Source of the DNA: Thinopyrum elongatum
Taxonomy: Eukaryota; Streptophyta; Magnoliopsida; Poales; Poaceae
Length of the DNA stretch: 64,000 bases
Assembly: GCA_011799875.1 (NCBI GenBank)
Contig: CM022303.1
Location: forward strand, 299,844,362 to 299,908,361
Direction: 5' to 3'
The notes under the pieces were generated by a model. It saw only the letters and a list, made by a program, of their open reading frames with translations, ran no database searches and was not told where the DNA came from. Of the stretch, positions 11,440-22,930 are shown piece after piece. Made by a program: the position numbers and the translations under genes. How positions within the stretch are numbered: the stretch's first letter is position 1; each line of letters opens with the position of its first letter.

Positions 11440-12975
11440 TGTTATACAAAGATTATCCAGTTCCAGTCATTCGAAAATGGTTTGTTAATAAGACTTGATC
11501 AACCTTATTAATTGATTCTTTTTTAGGAGCATGTGGTCGATGAATCTAGTAAGCACAACCTACTGTACCTATTGTTTGCTTTCTATTATTCTTAGCTTAA
11601 TAAAGTAAAATGCCATGATTATCCTGTTTTCTAAATTATTCGTGCAATATAAAAATGACACAAAAATAAAAGTGCTCAGAATGTCGTAAAATTTTAACAT
11701 GATTTTGTCTAGAATATATAAGAATTTTGGGCACTGAACACAACCCAGGGGAGTGCCCCTTGTGCTCACAAGGCACCAGGGCGCGGCCACCCCCCAGTGC
11801 GCGCCAAGGTACCTTTTGGGTCCCACGGGGACCCACTCACTTAACCCTTCAGCCCACTTCATCTCCTCCCTCCATAAAAAAAATCCTGGTTGCTCTCTCC
11901 CTCGTGTTCTTGCTCCCAAACCTGAGATTTTCGAGCTCTTTGCTTGGAGCTCCGTTCCCAAAATTTTTTTGGGGGGATTGCTCCTTGGTATGTGACTCCT
12001 CCATTGCTCCAATTAGTTTTTGTTTTAGTGGGCTATATTTTGCTTAATTAGCTGCTCTTGGTTCTACTGAAAATGAGCTTTCATGTTGAATCCTTTGAGT
12101 TCTAAGTAGTTTGAATGCTTGATATAGCCTCTAGACATCCGTATGAGTAATTTCTATCAATCTTGTGAAGTTTTATTAACATCATTTTGTGGTCCAAAAA
12201 TTTCAGAAACTTGTTCGTAGGAAAATGAACTTCTCTAGGAGGAGTTCTCCGAGGAGACGACCCTCGGAGGGATCATCGAGCGAGAGCTTTGTACGGCAAG
12301 CTTATGTTGAACCAAGGGCAAGTTCAGCTTGAATCGCCGATGCAAAATCATGTCGATGGCCGTGTGATGAATTCATAATAGGCGCAGAGCAAACAAAGAT
12401 ACTTTCTCCATGAGAACAAGGTGCGAGAATATAACGCGATAGTGGAGGTTGCCCATCTCGCTGAGGAGGTAGCCCAGCGTGCCTCCATGAGCTACCATTT
12501 TGACTATTATCCTGATCAGCGATGGTGATTAACAAGCTAGGCAAAAGCCTAAGCTTGGGGGAGTACATATTTCTCATCAGCATTACATTCATGTTCACAC
12601 ATTCATTTCAGTTGTCGGTGTTCATCCTCTTTCATTGTACAATCCATGCTAGTTTTTATTTTGCATTCTTCTTCTTGTGCGTTTGAAAAACTTTGAAAAT
12701 CCAAATATACTTCTTGCTTCTTTTCGGTTTTTCTTTCTTGTTTAATTAGTTGTAGTACTAAAAGAAAACCCAAAAAGATTTGTCATTTCTTCTTTTGCTT
12801 GTTGGGAGCTTTCCCGTGTAAATAGTTTTTCTCGTTTTTGTTTTCTCCGTTGTTATTTTGCTTTCTTAAAAAAACTAAAAACTCCGAAAATATTTCAGTG
12901 TGTTTCTTTGAAATTCTTTTCTTTTCTTTGAGTCATCGTAGGGAGAAGACCATGATGAAATTGTTGAGTGGCTCT
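11440..12975 (+). mobile_element. Fatima-type element, 3' non-coding internal region (left piece)
   Basis: No long frame fits a known protein. The tract aagcttgggggag occurs near 12550. The segment breaks at 12975 and resumes at 35908 across the Sabrina-group element B, with the target copy gctct on both sides. Short ORFs on either strand look like chance. Confidence 0.6.
12971..12975. repeat. Left 5-bp target site duplication (gctct) of Sabrina-group element B
   Basis: gctct is repeated at 35903-35907, exactly outside the two LTR termini. Removing the element joins ...gttgagtg-gctct-catatgc, a continuous Fatima-type sequence. Confidence 0.85.
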
Positions 12976-14338
12976 TGATGTCTACTACGCAACCTTCTTC
13001 TTGTAGACTCGTGTTGGGCCTGCAAGCGTAGAGATTTGTAGGACAGTAGCAAATTTCCCTCAAGTGGATGACCTATGGTTTATCAATCCGTGGGAGGCGT
13101 AGGATGAAGATGGTCTCTCTCAAACAACCCTGCAACCAAATAACAAAGAGTCTCTTGTGTCCCCAACACACCCAATACAATGAAAAATTGTATAGGTGCA
13201 CTAGTTCGGCGAAGAGATGGTGATGCAAGTGTAGTATGGATAGTAGATATAGATTTTTGTAATCTGAAAATATAAAAACAGCAAGGTAACTAGTAACAAA
13301 AGTGAGCAAAAACGGTATTTCAATGCTTGAAAACAAGGCCTAGGGTTCATATTTCACTAGTGCAAGTTCTCTCAACAACGATAACATAATTGGATCACAT
13401 AACAATCCCTCAACGTGCAACAAAGAATCACTCCAAAGTTTATATCGGAGAACGTAGGACGAAAACATGCATCAACCCCTATGCATAGATTACCCCAATG
13501 TCACCTTGTGAATCCGTGAGTTGAGTTCCAAAACATACATCAAGTGAATCAATAGAACATCCCATTGTCACCACAGATATCCCATCGCAAGACATACATC
13601 AAGTGTTCTCAAATCCAATACTCAATCCAACATAACGAAACCTCAAAGAGCAAGACTCAATTCATCACAACAAGAGATAGAGAGGGAAGAAACACCATAT
13701 GATCCAACTATAATAACAAAGCTCACGGTACATCAAGATCATGCCAAATCAAGAACACAAGAGAGAGAGGTCAAACACATAGCTACTGCTACATACCCTC
13801 AGCCCCGAGGGTGAACTACTCCCTCCTCGTCATGGAGACCGCCGGGATGATGAAGATGGCCACCGGTGATGGTTTTCCCCTCCGGTAGGGTGCCGGAACG
13901 GGCTCACGATTGGTTTTTCGTGGCTACAGAGGCTTACGGCGGTGGAACTTCCGATCTAGGTTTCTTTTCAGGGGTTTTGGTATTTATAGGAACTTTTGGC
14001 ATCGGTCTCATGTCAAGGGGGTCCACGAGGCAGCGACAAGCCGCCTCGGCGCACCCTGGGGGGGGTGGGCGCGCCCCCCTGGCTTGTGGCTTCCTCGTGA
14101 AGCTTCTGGTCTAGCTCTTGTGCTTCGGGGATCTGTTTTGGTCCATAAAAAATCACCGTAAATTTTCAGCCCATTCTGAGAACTTTTATTTCTGCACAAA
14201 AAAATGACACCACGGTAGTTCTGCTGAAAACAGCGTCAGTCCGGGTTAGTTCTAATCAAATCATACCAAAACCATATAAAATAGTTGTAAACATGGCATG
14301 GATACTTCATAAATTATAGATACGTTGCAGACGTATCA
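12976..14338 (-). mobile_element. Sabrina-group element B, 3' LTR
   Basis: On the minus strand it starts TGATACGTCTGC and ends GTAGTAGACATCA. It aligns along its length with 34566-35902 (1363 versus 1337 bp); the differences are substitutions and an indel in the GC-rich part near 14050. PPT-like sequence (gcatccccaagctt on the plus strand) directly borders it at 14339. Confidence 0.85.
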
Positions 14339-17092
14339 GCATCCCCAAGCTTAATTCCTGCTCTTCCTCGAGTAGGTAAATGATAAAAGAAATAATTTAT
14401 GAAGTGTGAATGCTAGCAAGTGCACAAGTTTGATCAATAATAATTTCAACCACTTTTTCTTGCATCATTACATATCATAACAGTAGCTCATCTCATAAAA
14501 CTTCTCATGATCAAGTAGCAAGCTATTCACATGTTAAATCATAGATCATAAACTTCCTTAAAAACTAACAAACTATGTTCTCAGTCATCAAACAATTGCA
14601 ATTCATCTTATTTTTAGGAAGGGTCTATGTAAGAGCTTTGATTTACCAAATTCCACATACTCAACTATCATACAGTCTTCCATGATTGATACCACTCAAA
14701 GCATATTTTTAGAACAAATAGCATCCATCGAACACAGAGAAAGATAGGGGCTTAATGTTTCGCCTCCCAACTTATTTATCATATAGATAATTGTCAACAA
14801 TAATAATTCATGATCAAATATATTTGAATGGCCATATATGCTTGGATCTTTCCCCACCACATGGTACTTGCCAACTAGAGAATAATTGAGGTTGAAATGA
14901 GAAGGAATACTATTGACTTTTGCATAAAAGTAAAAGATAGGCCCTTCGCAGAGGGAAGCAGAGGTTGTCATGTGCTTTTTATTTTTGGATGTGCAAACCC
15001 TTAATGCAAAGGAATGTCACATTGTATTGCCCTTTGTGATAGCAACCTTTATTATGCAGTCCGTCGATTTTATTTCTTTACCATCACAAGTTCGTACAAC
15101 GCTTATTTTCCCATACAATAAAAGATCATACATATTTTGGAGCAATTTTTTATTACTTTTTGCATCGATGACAACTTACTTGAAGTATCTTATTCAATCC
15201 ATAGGTAGATATGGTGGACACTCATCGCAAGAAACTGGGTTTATGGATTTTGGATGCACAAGCAGTATTCCCGCTTAGTATAGAAATTTTGGCTAGCAAA
15301 AGATTCTAAAAAGCAAGCATCACATGTTGGAGGATCCATAACAATATAACTTCTATACAAATATACCCAAGCATAACTCATTACGTTGTCTTCCTTGTCC
15401 AACTTCAACTAATTTGCTCAAGTTTGAAAATAATTAATGGGGCTCACAATCATAGAAGATGTCCAAGATAGTATATTTATATGTGAAATCTCTCTTCCTT
15501 CAATATTCTTTCATGAATTGTTCAAGTGACCAATACTAAGTTTGCTAACTTTCAATAAATTTACCACCTATACTTATTTATATGTGAAGTCATTACTCCC
15601 CATGGGATAAGCATATGAAACATATATAATTTCAGATTTATGATATTCAATTCATTCAACCATTTACTCATAGGATATAAGTGAAGCACACGAGTAAATG
15701 ACAAACTACTCCAAAAAGATATAAGTGAAGATCAATGAGTAGTCAAAAATTAAGTAACTAGGTGAAGACTCTCTCATCTAAGAATTTCAGATCTTAAGTA
15801 ATTATTAAAATAGCAAGAAAAACAAAATAAAATGCCATTCTAAGGATAGCACATATCATGTGAAGAAGCAAAAACTTAGGCTCAACCGATACTAACCGAT
15901 AATTCTTGATGAAGAAAGGTGGGATGCCTACCGGGGCATCCCCAAGCTTAGATGCTTGAGACTTCTTGAAATATTATATTGGGATGCCTTGGGCATCCCC
16001 AAGCTTGAGCTTTTGTGTCTCCTTAATTACTTTTACATCACGGTTTCCCTAAATCTTAAAAACTTCATCCACACAAAACTCAACAAGAACTCGTGAGAAA
16101 AGTTAGTATGAATCAATGCAACACCTTATCATTCTCTACTGTAGCAAATCACTAAAATTATTATTTAGCATTTCATACTAAATGCCTCTGCATATTTAAT
16201 ACTCCTATTCTCAAATAGAATCATTAAACAAGCAAACATATGCAAACAATGCAAACATAACAGCAATCTGTCTAAACAGGACAGTCTGTAAAGAGTGCAA
16301 TTGTACTCATACTTACCTAACTCCCAAAATTCTGAAAAATTGCCACACTGTATAAAATTTGTTGTAGCATATTGTGAAAATATTTCAAGATTTTATCATG
16401 ATCTGACTATTCACAAATATTTAAAACATAACAACAAATTTTCTGTTTTCAAACAGCAACATATAGACTTGCAAAATAAACATATCGATATCTCACCCAA
16501 AACTTGAAAACTTCAATCACACAAAACATAACGGAACTTCGTGAGATGGGTTGGTATGATAAAAAAAATCATTCACTTTGGTACTGTCAAGACAAGATTC
16601 AAATTTTTTCTCACATGATTCCTACTGTACACTATCATTTCTACAATTTATATTATAAGCCATAGAAACTAGAAAACAAGCAAACTATGTATCGAAAACA
16701 GAATCTGTCAAAAACAGAACAGTACGTAAAGATCTGAATTAAGATCATACTTATGTAACTCCGAAACCTCTGAAACATTAGGAAAACGTAGAAAATTTGT
16801 ATACCAATCGACTGTAAAAAATTCAGTACTTTTAGACGTTTCAGTAAAATATAGGAATTTCTGTACTAGACGCAAAAGTTTCTGTTTTTGCAGAGAATCA
16901 AATCAACTATCAACCACACTATCCCAAAGGCTTTTCTTGGCACTTTATTCAAACAAAAGCTATAAAACATTATTAGTACAGTAGCATAATCATGTGAACA
17001 CACAAAAACAGTAGGGGTAAATATTGGGTTGTTTCCCAACAAGCGCTTTTCTTTAATGCCTTTTTAGCTAGGCATGATGATTTTAATGATGC
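14339..17092 (-). mobile_element. Sabrina-group element B, 3' non-coding internal region
   Basis: It is AT-rich and matches the 42395-43990 segment of element C in reverse orientation (for instance the repeated ...agtgaagcac... phrases). It carries two close stem-loops of the gggatgcc...ggcatccc type at 15921-15942 and 15981-15999. No reliable coding frame was seen. Confidence 0.65.
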
Positions 17093-18122
17093 TCATATAA
17101 AAGATAAGAATTGAAACATAATGGGAGCATCATGAAGCATATGAATAACACATTTAAGTCTAACCCACTTCCTATGCATAGGGATTTTGTGAGAAAATTT
17201 TTTATGGAAACAAGAATCAATTAGTATAGGAAGACTAAACAAGCATAACTTCAAAACTTTCAACATAAAGAGAGGAAACTTGATATTATTGAGATATGTA
17301 AAAGCACATGTTCCTCTCTCATAATAATTTTCAGTAGCATCATGAATGAATTCAACAATATAACTATCACATAAAGCATTCTTTTCATGGTTCATAAGCA
17401 TAGAAATTTTACTACTCTCCACATAAGCAAAATTCTTCTCATTCGGAATAGTAGTGGGAGCATCATAAGAAACTTGAATACTATAAATTGTTTCCACATT
17501 AAAAGAGTAATGTTCAGTAAAAGGATATTCAAAATTATGACAATAATTATCACTACTTTTTATAACATAAGTAACATCACAATAATCATCATAAGTAGCA
17601 ACTTTGTTCTCATCATAGTCAATTGAAACCTCTTCCGAAATAGTGGAATCATTACTAAATAAAGTCATGACCTCTCCAACTCCAATTTTCTCATTTTAAT
17701 AAGATTCAACACCCTCCAAAATAGTAGGATAATTATTATATAAAGTTGACACTCTTCCAAACCCACTTTCATAAATATTGCAATCATCATAAATAGGAGG
17801 CATGCTATCATCACAATAAATTTGCACATCAAAACTTGGGGGACTAAAATATCATCTTCATTAAGCATAGCATCCCCAAGCTTGGGACAAACATTAATTG
17901 CAGCAAATAAATTCTCAAACATGTCATTGTCATCAAACATAGCATCCCCAAGCTTGGGCCTTTGCATATCATAAGCATAATCACTCTCATCATTAATAGC
18001 ATGAATAGCACCAATAGTATAGCAATTATTATCATCACAACTTTCTAAGTTGGTGCCAAAAAGATTTTCAAGATTATAAGAAGTATCATTATTTTCCCAA
18101 TCATAATCATCACAATGAGTAA
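17093..18122 (-). pseudogene. 3' part of the Sabrina-group family-specific ORF
   Basis: The clearest frame (17093-17668, minus) encodes 191 residues rich in Asp, Asn, Tyr and Phe. It ends in a hydrophobic, Cys/His-bearing tail containing HKIPMHRKWVRLKCV, which also appears in degraded form in element C near 42470. Upstream frames (17665-17967 and 17844-18038) hold two copies of a PKLGDAM peptide, so frameshifts lie between. The ORF continues beyond the solo-LTR insertion at 22232-22930. I know no biochemical role for this protein; it is acidic and not a canonical Gag core. Non-functional here. Confidence 0.55.
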
Positions 18123-18127
18123 TAGGC
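18123..18127. repeat. Left 5-bp target site duplication (taggc) of the solo LTR
   Basis: taggc is repeated at 22227-22231, flanking the solo LTR exactly. Confidence 0.8.
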
Positions 18128-21100
18128 TATGACGCCTCCGACTCAATCGTGCACTAATCATACACACAAACATGCACGATCAAGCACAGGGACTCACTGG
18201 AAGATATCACAACACAACTCTAACACAAATAAACGGAGATCCACGAATATTACAAACCAGGGATCACGAGGATCCGAATACATAAGTCAGTCATACAAAT
18301 AATATTTGGGTACAGACATAGTTAGCCAAGGTTTGCCTTAAGAAGGCTAGCACAAACAACAACTCTAGATTGACAGGCATAGGCCTCCTGCCTGGGACCC
18401 TCCGATCCTACTCCTGGTCGGCTGGCTCGATCCAGTAGTACGTGCCATCTGGGCCCTCCTGGTAGTAAGCTCCTATGGGGACATCTGGCTCCTGGGCTCC
18501 ATCGTCTTAGGTAACATCAAAAGGGGTATGGGGGAAAAATAGGTAACAAAGCAACAGTGAGTACTCATCCGAAGTACTCAGCAAGCAAGGATCTACACTA
18601 CATATGCAACATTATCAAAGAAAGGTTGTATATGTGGGCTGGGCTACAGAAATGCCAGAACAGAGAGAAGACCTAGTCCTACCGAAGACTAGCATCTTCA
18701 CGAAGCCACCATCTTGCAGCAATTAGAAGAGTACAAAATAGCATTTTATTAAGCAAGCATGTTGAGGCAAAGCCTAGAGATCCTTCCTCGACTCCCTGCG
18801 AGAAAGCGATCCAGAAGCTTCAATTAGTTAAACATGTATCCAGTTCAAGTAATAGATTGGGATACCAAACTGGGCGTCCTGTTACTGTGGACACGGCTAT
18901 TTGAATAGATCACTTCCTTGCAGGGGTGCACTACTGTTATCCAACACGCTCGATCACCTCTGGCCGTACACACTTGCTAGGTAATGCCCGGCCTCGGGAG
19001 ATCGACATGAAGCAGCGCCCTACCTAGGCTCAGCAGAGAGGTCAACACGTCGGACTAACCTATGCCCCCATGGGTCTTGGGCCATCGCCCCGGGCGCTCC
19101 TGCGCGTTGCGAGACTGGCCGGGGAGCAGGCGCGACACTGTACTCGTCAGTGAAGTATCCAGCCCAACCCCAACAATTAGCCCGCACGATGAACTGTGAC
19201 GTCTAATGAGCTTTCGGGAGAAACGTATGACGTAGAGGGCCCCACAACCATTATCCCGCGTGGTGGTAGTGCGTATAGGCCATTGGCCAACTCAGATCAA
19301 TTACCCAAATCCGTTAGGCGTAATTAACAATTCGCGGAGACAATCAGAGTTTCTGATGCTCCGCCACAATATCTCTCTCGGGTGCCCTCCTGGCAACCCG
19401 ACTGCATAAATCCCTGCGGGTACCCCTCAGGGTCGACCCGCCTGTGACAAAGGTCAAAGTAACCGTGTGGTCATAACATCAAGGGGGAAATCCCGCGGAA
19501 TCACCCTCGGTGGATTCCACTCGATTAAATCATCAAGGTGAACGTAGGAGGAATCACCCTCGAGGTTCACACTTGAGGGGTTGCACGACAGAGTCGTATC
19601 GGGAGTGGTTAAGGAGGAATCACCCTCGATGACCACAACCGAGCAGCTACACTGCAGAGTTATCATCAGGAGTGCGTTACGAGGTATCACCCTCGGCACT
19701 CGATAGTAACTATGCAGAGTCGTACAACAAAGGGGGGTGAAGTGAGGTGTCGGTCTCTGGTCGTCGATCACGTTGATCGAGTCGTCGATGATGAAGCAGA
19801 GGCAACAAGGACAAGGTGGAGGGGGGTCACTGATGGTTCACTAACCAATCTATACTAAGCAGTTTAGGTTAAGCAGGTAGGTATCAATAAGCAGGTTACA
19901 AAAAGCAGGCTATGCATCAGGATAGGAGCAATCAATTACAGTAGCAAAATCTAATGCAAGCATGAGAGAATGGAATGGGCGATATCGGATTGTTCAAGGG
20001 GGGGGGGGGCTTGCCTGGAAGCTCTGCTGAGAGGGGCTAGTCGTCAGAAGGCTGCTCGTCCGGAGCGTAGTTGTACTCTGCTGCATCGGTGTCGGTCTCG
20101 GCGTCTATTGAGAGAGAAGGAGGGGGAAAGAAACAATAAATTCACGGCAAAAATGCAAACAATATGCATGACATGTCTACATGATATGCAGAGGTGTTCT
20201 ACTGCCTAATTAAATGATTTAGTTAATTTAGGAATTTATTTAATTAAAGTTGAGCACTATTCATTTATCGAAATCAGTCTAAAAGTTCCATGTTCAAGTA
20301 GATAGGGGCATATGACAGCAATACGAAGGGCGTATTCAAATTCGTTTCGTCGTTCTGAGCAACTTTCATATATAAAACTTTTTCATCTGAGTTACGGATT
20401 ATTTTATATGATTTTTCAAAGTTTTAAAGAATTTCTAGAATTTAATTATTTATTTAAATTCGAATTATCCAGAATAGTAAATGATGACATCATCATGACA
20501 TAGGTGTGACGTCAGCAGGTCAAACCCGGCTGACTAGAGTCAAATCTGACCTGTAGGTCCAGTGGGACCCACTGGTCAGTGAGACAACAGTTAATTAGGA
20601 TTTAATTAATCTAATTTCAGATTAATTAGTGGGCAGGGCCTACTGGTCAGTGAGTGATTTAACTAATTAATCTAATTAACAATTTAATTAACAGTCTATT
20701 TATTTATAAAACCGTTTTAAACGGTGGGACCCACATGTCGTAGACACAGGGCCGCCCAGTCAGCGTTGACCCTAGTCAACTAAGGCCAGGGGGGCCCACG
20801 GGCAGTGACACTGGGGGTGGGCCCCAGGTGGCCACGTCGGCGCCAGGTCAGCACGGCGGTCGGAGCATCGCAGGTGACCACAGAAGACGGCGGCGACGTG
20901 CGGGATTCACCCACAGGGCATCTCTGGGGCTGTGGTTTGGTCTGTTCGAACAGCCAGTCCACACCATGTCGAATGGTGGTGGTGGCGTGGCCGGGGACGG
21001 CCGGGAACATCACCGGCGACGAGTCAGGCGGTGGTGGGTTTCCGGTGAGCGGTGAACAGGGAGCTGCGGGGCACGGCGAGTCGCGTGCGTGTGTGCGTTG

Positions 21101-22226
21101 GGATCTAGGCGAAGTGGCGAGCGAATTGCGCACGGGCCCGAGGCCATTTGGTCGCCGGAGCATCGCCAATGACGAGCTCGGGCGGAGCCGTGTTCGGGGC
21201 ACGATGGGAAGGAGGAGCTACGGTGGCGGAATCGCACGGGGAAGAGAGGGGAAGGAAGCACGTGCTCACGTTGGTCCTGTAGGTGTGCTCAAGTGGGCTC
21301 GGGGAGGGCTCGGTGCGGCGGAGCTCGTCGGAGCAGAGGAGGAAGACGACGGCGTAGGGGATGGTGCAGAGGCGCTCCTGCTCGGGTGATTCATCAGGGA
21401 GGAAGAGGAGGTTGAGGCGGTCCTTCTTGGCGCGGATGCGAGGCGAGGCGAGGCGGGCACGGCGGCTACGCGGGCGAGCGGTGGTCGGCGATGGCAGAGA
21501 CGGCCATGGCGGGGAGGGAGAGGGCAGCGCGGGGAGAGTGAGCGAGGGGAGGCCAGGAATGCGCAGGGTCTTGCCCTTATCCTCCACGCGCAGGCGCAGG
21601 CGCGCGCTGTCGAGCAGAGAGCGAGGGGGGCCAGGGCGCGGTGCGTGCGCGCGGCGACAGCGCGCGGGGCGGAGCAGTGCGAGGTGGAAGGAGGTGTGGG
21701 GTGGGCTGGGCTGTTGCTGTAGCAAGCAAGCGTAAAGTGCACAGTAGTCTTCTTTTCTTTTCTCTTTTTCTATTTTCTGCTTTGTTTCCTATTTCCTTTT
21801 CTATTTTGCAAATTGTTCAGCCACTAAATGACTTTTACAAAATGTGGGACTTAGCTCATAAATTGCAGTGCATTAGTACCTATCACCAAAAATTAGTTTG
21901 GGTAAAATACAATTTCATATATAATTTAGATTAAATAAAAGGTTATTAAATGTTGATGTTTGCCACTCCTTGAGGTTGTTAGGGGCACTTTACTAATCCC
22001 ATTGATGTTGGTTACAATTTTATAATTGCCTCTGAATTATTTGCTATTTAATGAACATTTTAGTTTCCAATTTGGAACAACTTTTATTTCCACTTCAAAT
22101 TAATTTGAAGTTTGAATTAGGAGTTTGAAATGCAATATGATGCAAATGATGACTAGGCACTGTCAAACTTGCTGACATGGCATTAACTAAGGGTGATCAC
22201 TATGGCTAATTACATGGGGTGTTACA
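18128..22226 (-). mobile_element. 4.1-kb solo LTR of a long-LTR gypsy element
   Basis: The 4099-bp unit is flanked by the 5-bp repeat taggc. Read on the minus strand it begins TGTAACACCCC and ends GGAGGCGTCATA, where the final CA appears mutated to TA; the partner copy at 1-2360 ends correctly in CACA. It has no PBS, PPT or internal domain. This fits a single LTR left by recombination between two LTRs. The GC-rich block 20780-21720 gives many overlapping ORFs in all frames with no recognisable domain. LTR sense is taken from the TGTAACACCC opening shared with the element at 22931. Confidence 0.75.
20507..20514. promoter_or_regulatory. Palindromic TGACGTCA motif in the long LTR
   Basis: The perfect palindrome tgacgtca lies beside a second near-palindrome, tgatgacatcatca (20482-20495). 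TGACGTCA is the classic bZIP binding core. A regulatory role in the LTR is inferred only from the motif. Confidence 0.3.
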
Positions 22227-22231
22227 TAGGC

Positions 22232-22930
22232 ATAACAAAATCAGTCTCAATAGTTTCGTCGGACATTGTACCATAAGACAAAGAATCACTTTCATCATCA
22301 AGTATATTATCTTCCACATTTATTTTTGATTCACTCTCATGAGGCATAACAATAATAGGAGAAACATCATTTGGGAGGGATACCTTTTTACCTTTGCTTC
22401 TTTGTCTTTTCTTTTTCTTCTCCACGTCATGTGTGGGTTTAATCAACCTTTTGGAGCTCCTTATTGATGAGATTGGTTGCATAGGGAGCTCATTCTCGTA
22501 ACCTGTTTCATCAAGAGGGACAATAGGAGGGAAAGTGGAGAGCTTTACCCTTTCATTAGTATTTCTTTTATATTCTATTGGTTTTCCCATCTTTCTATAG
22601 TTGGCAATATAAGCATTCTCATTGCAATTTACCACACAAAACATATAGATATTTTTAAGAGTAGTTTCAGCATGGTCGGTGAATATGAACGCTTCAAACG
22701 GACTATTTTATGTGACAATTCTTCACACCCCAAAAATAAACAAAGTTCAATATAAAGTTCAAGGGTGATCAAGTTATTGCTATATTTGGCTACGATTCGG
22801 TCATGAAAAAGTGTGCATTGGAAATTAAGATGACCAACTCTATTGCAAAGTTCACAAGTAATGGGATGAAGAGAGCATAATTTTGTAGCAAATTTATCTA
22901 TCACCTTAAGCCACCGATTGGTTTCATCAT
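22232..22930 (-). pseudogene. Middle part of the Sabrina-group ORF with CCHC zinc knuckle
   Basis: On the minus strand the sequence enters from the long-LTR insertion at 22930 and reads ITCELCNRVGHLNFQC, a perfect CX2CX4HX4C zinc knuckle (22815-22856). Such knuckles bind nucleic acid in retroelement Gag proteins. Downstream comes a basic stretch, then a Lys-rich run (KKKKRQRSKGKK) in the 22222-22644 frame, a possible nuclear or RNA-binding segment. The frame changes near 22635. Across the 22931-34104 insertion the reading joins ...KKHKHD to ETNRWLKV without loss, showing the ORF was continuous when the insertion happened. It is most likely the element's Gag-like protein; function unproven. 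Confidence 0.6.
22926..22930. repeat. Left 5-bp target site duplication (atcat) of the long-LTR derivative
   Basis: atcat here is repeated at 34105-34109, directly outside the two LTR ends. Confidence 0.85.

Noticed and set aside
20780..21742. Overlapping 140-206 codon ORFs on both strands
   Set aside because: Same cause: GC-rich part of the solo LTR, with low-complexity Arg/Pro/Ser peptides and no motif.
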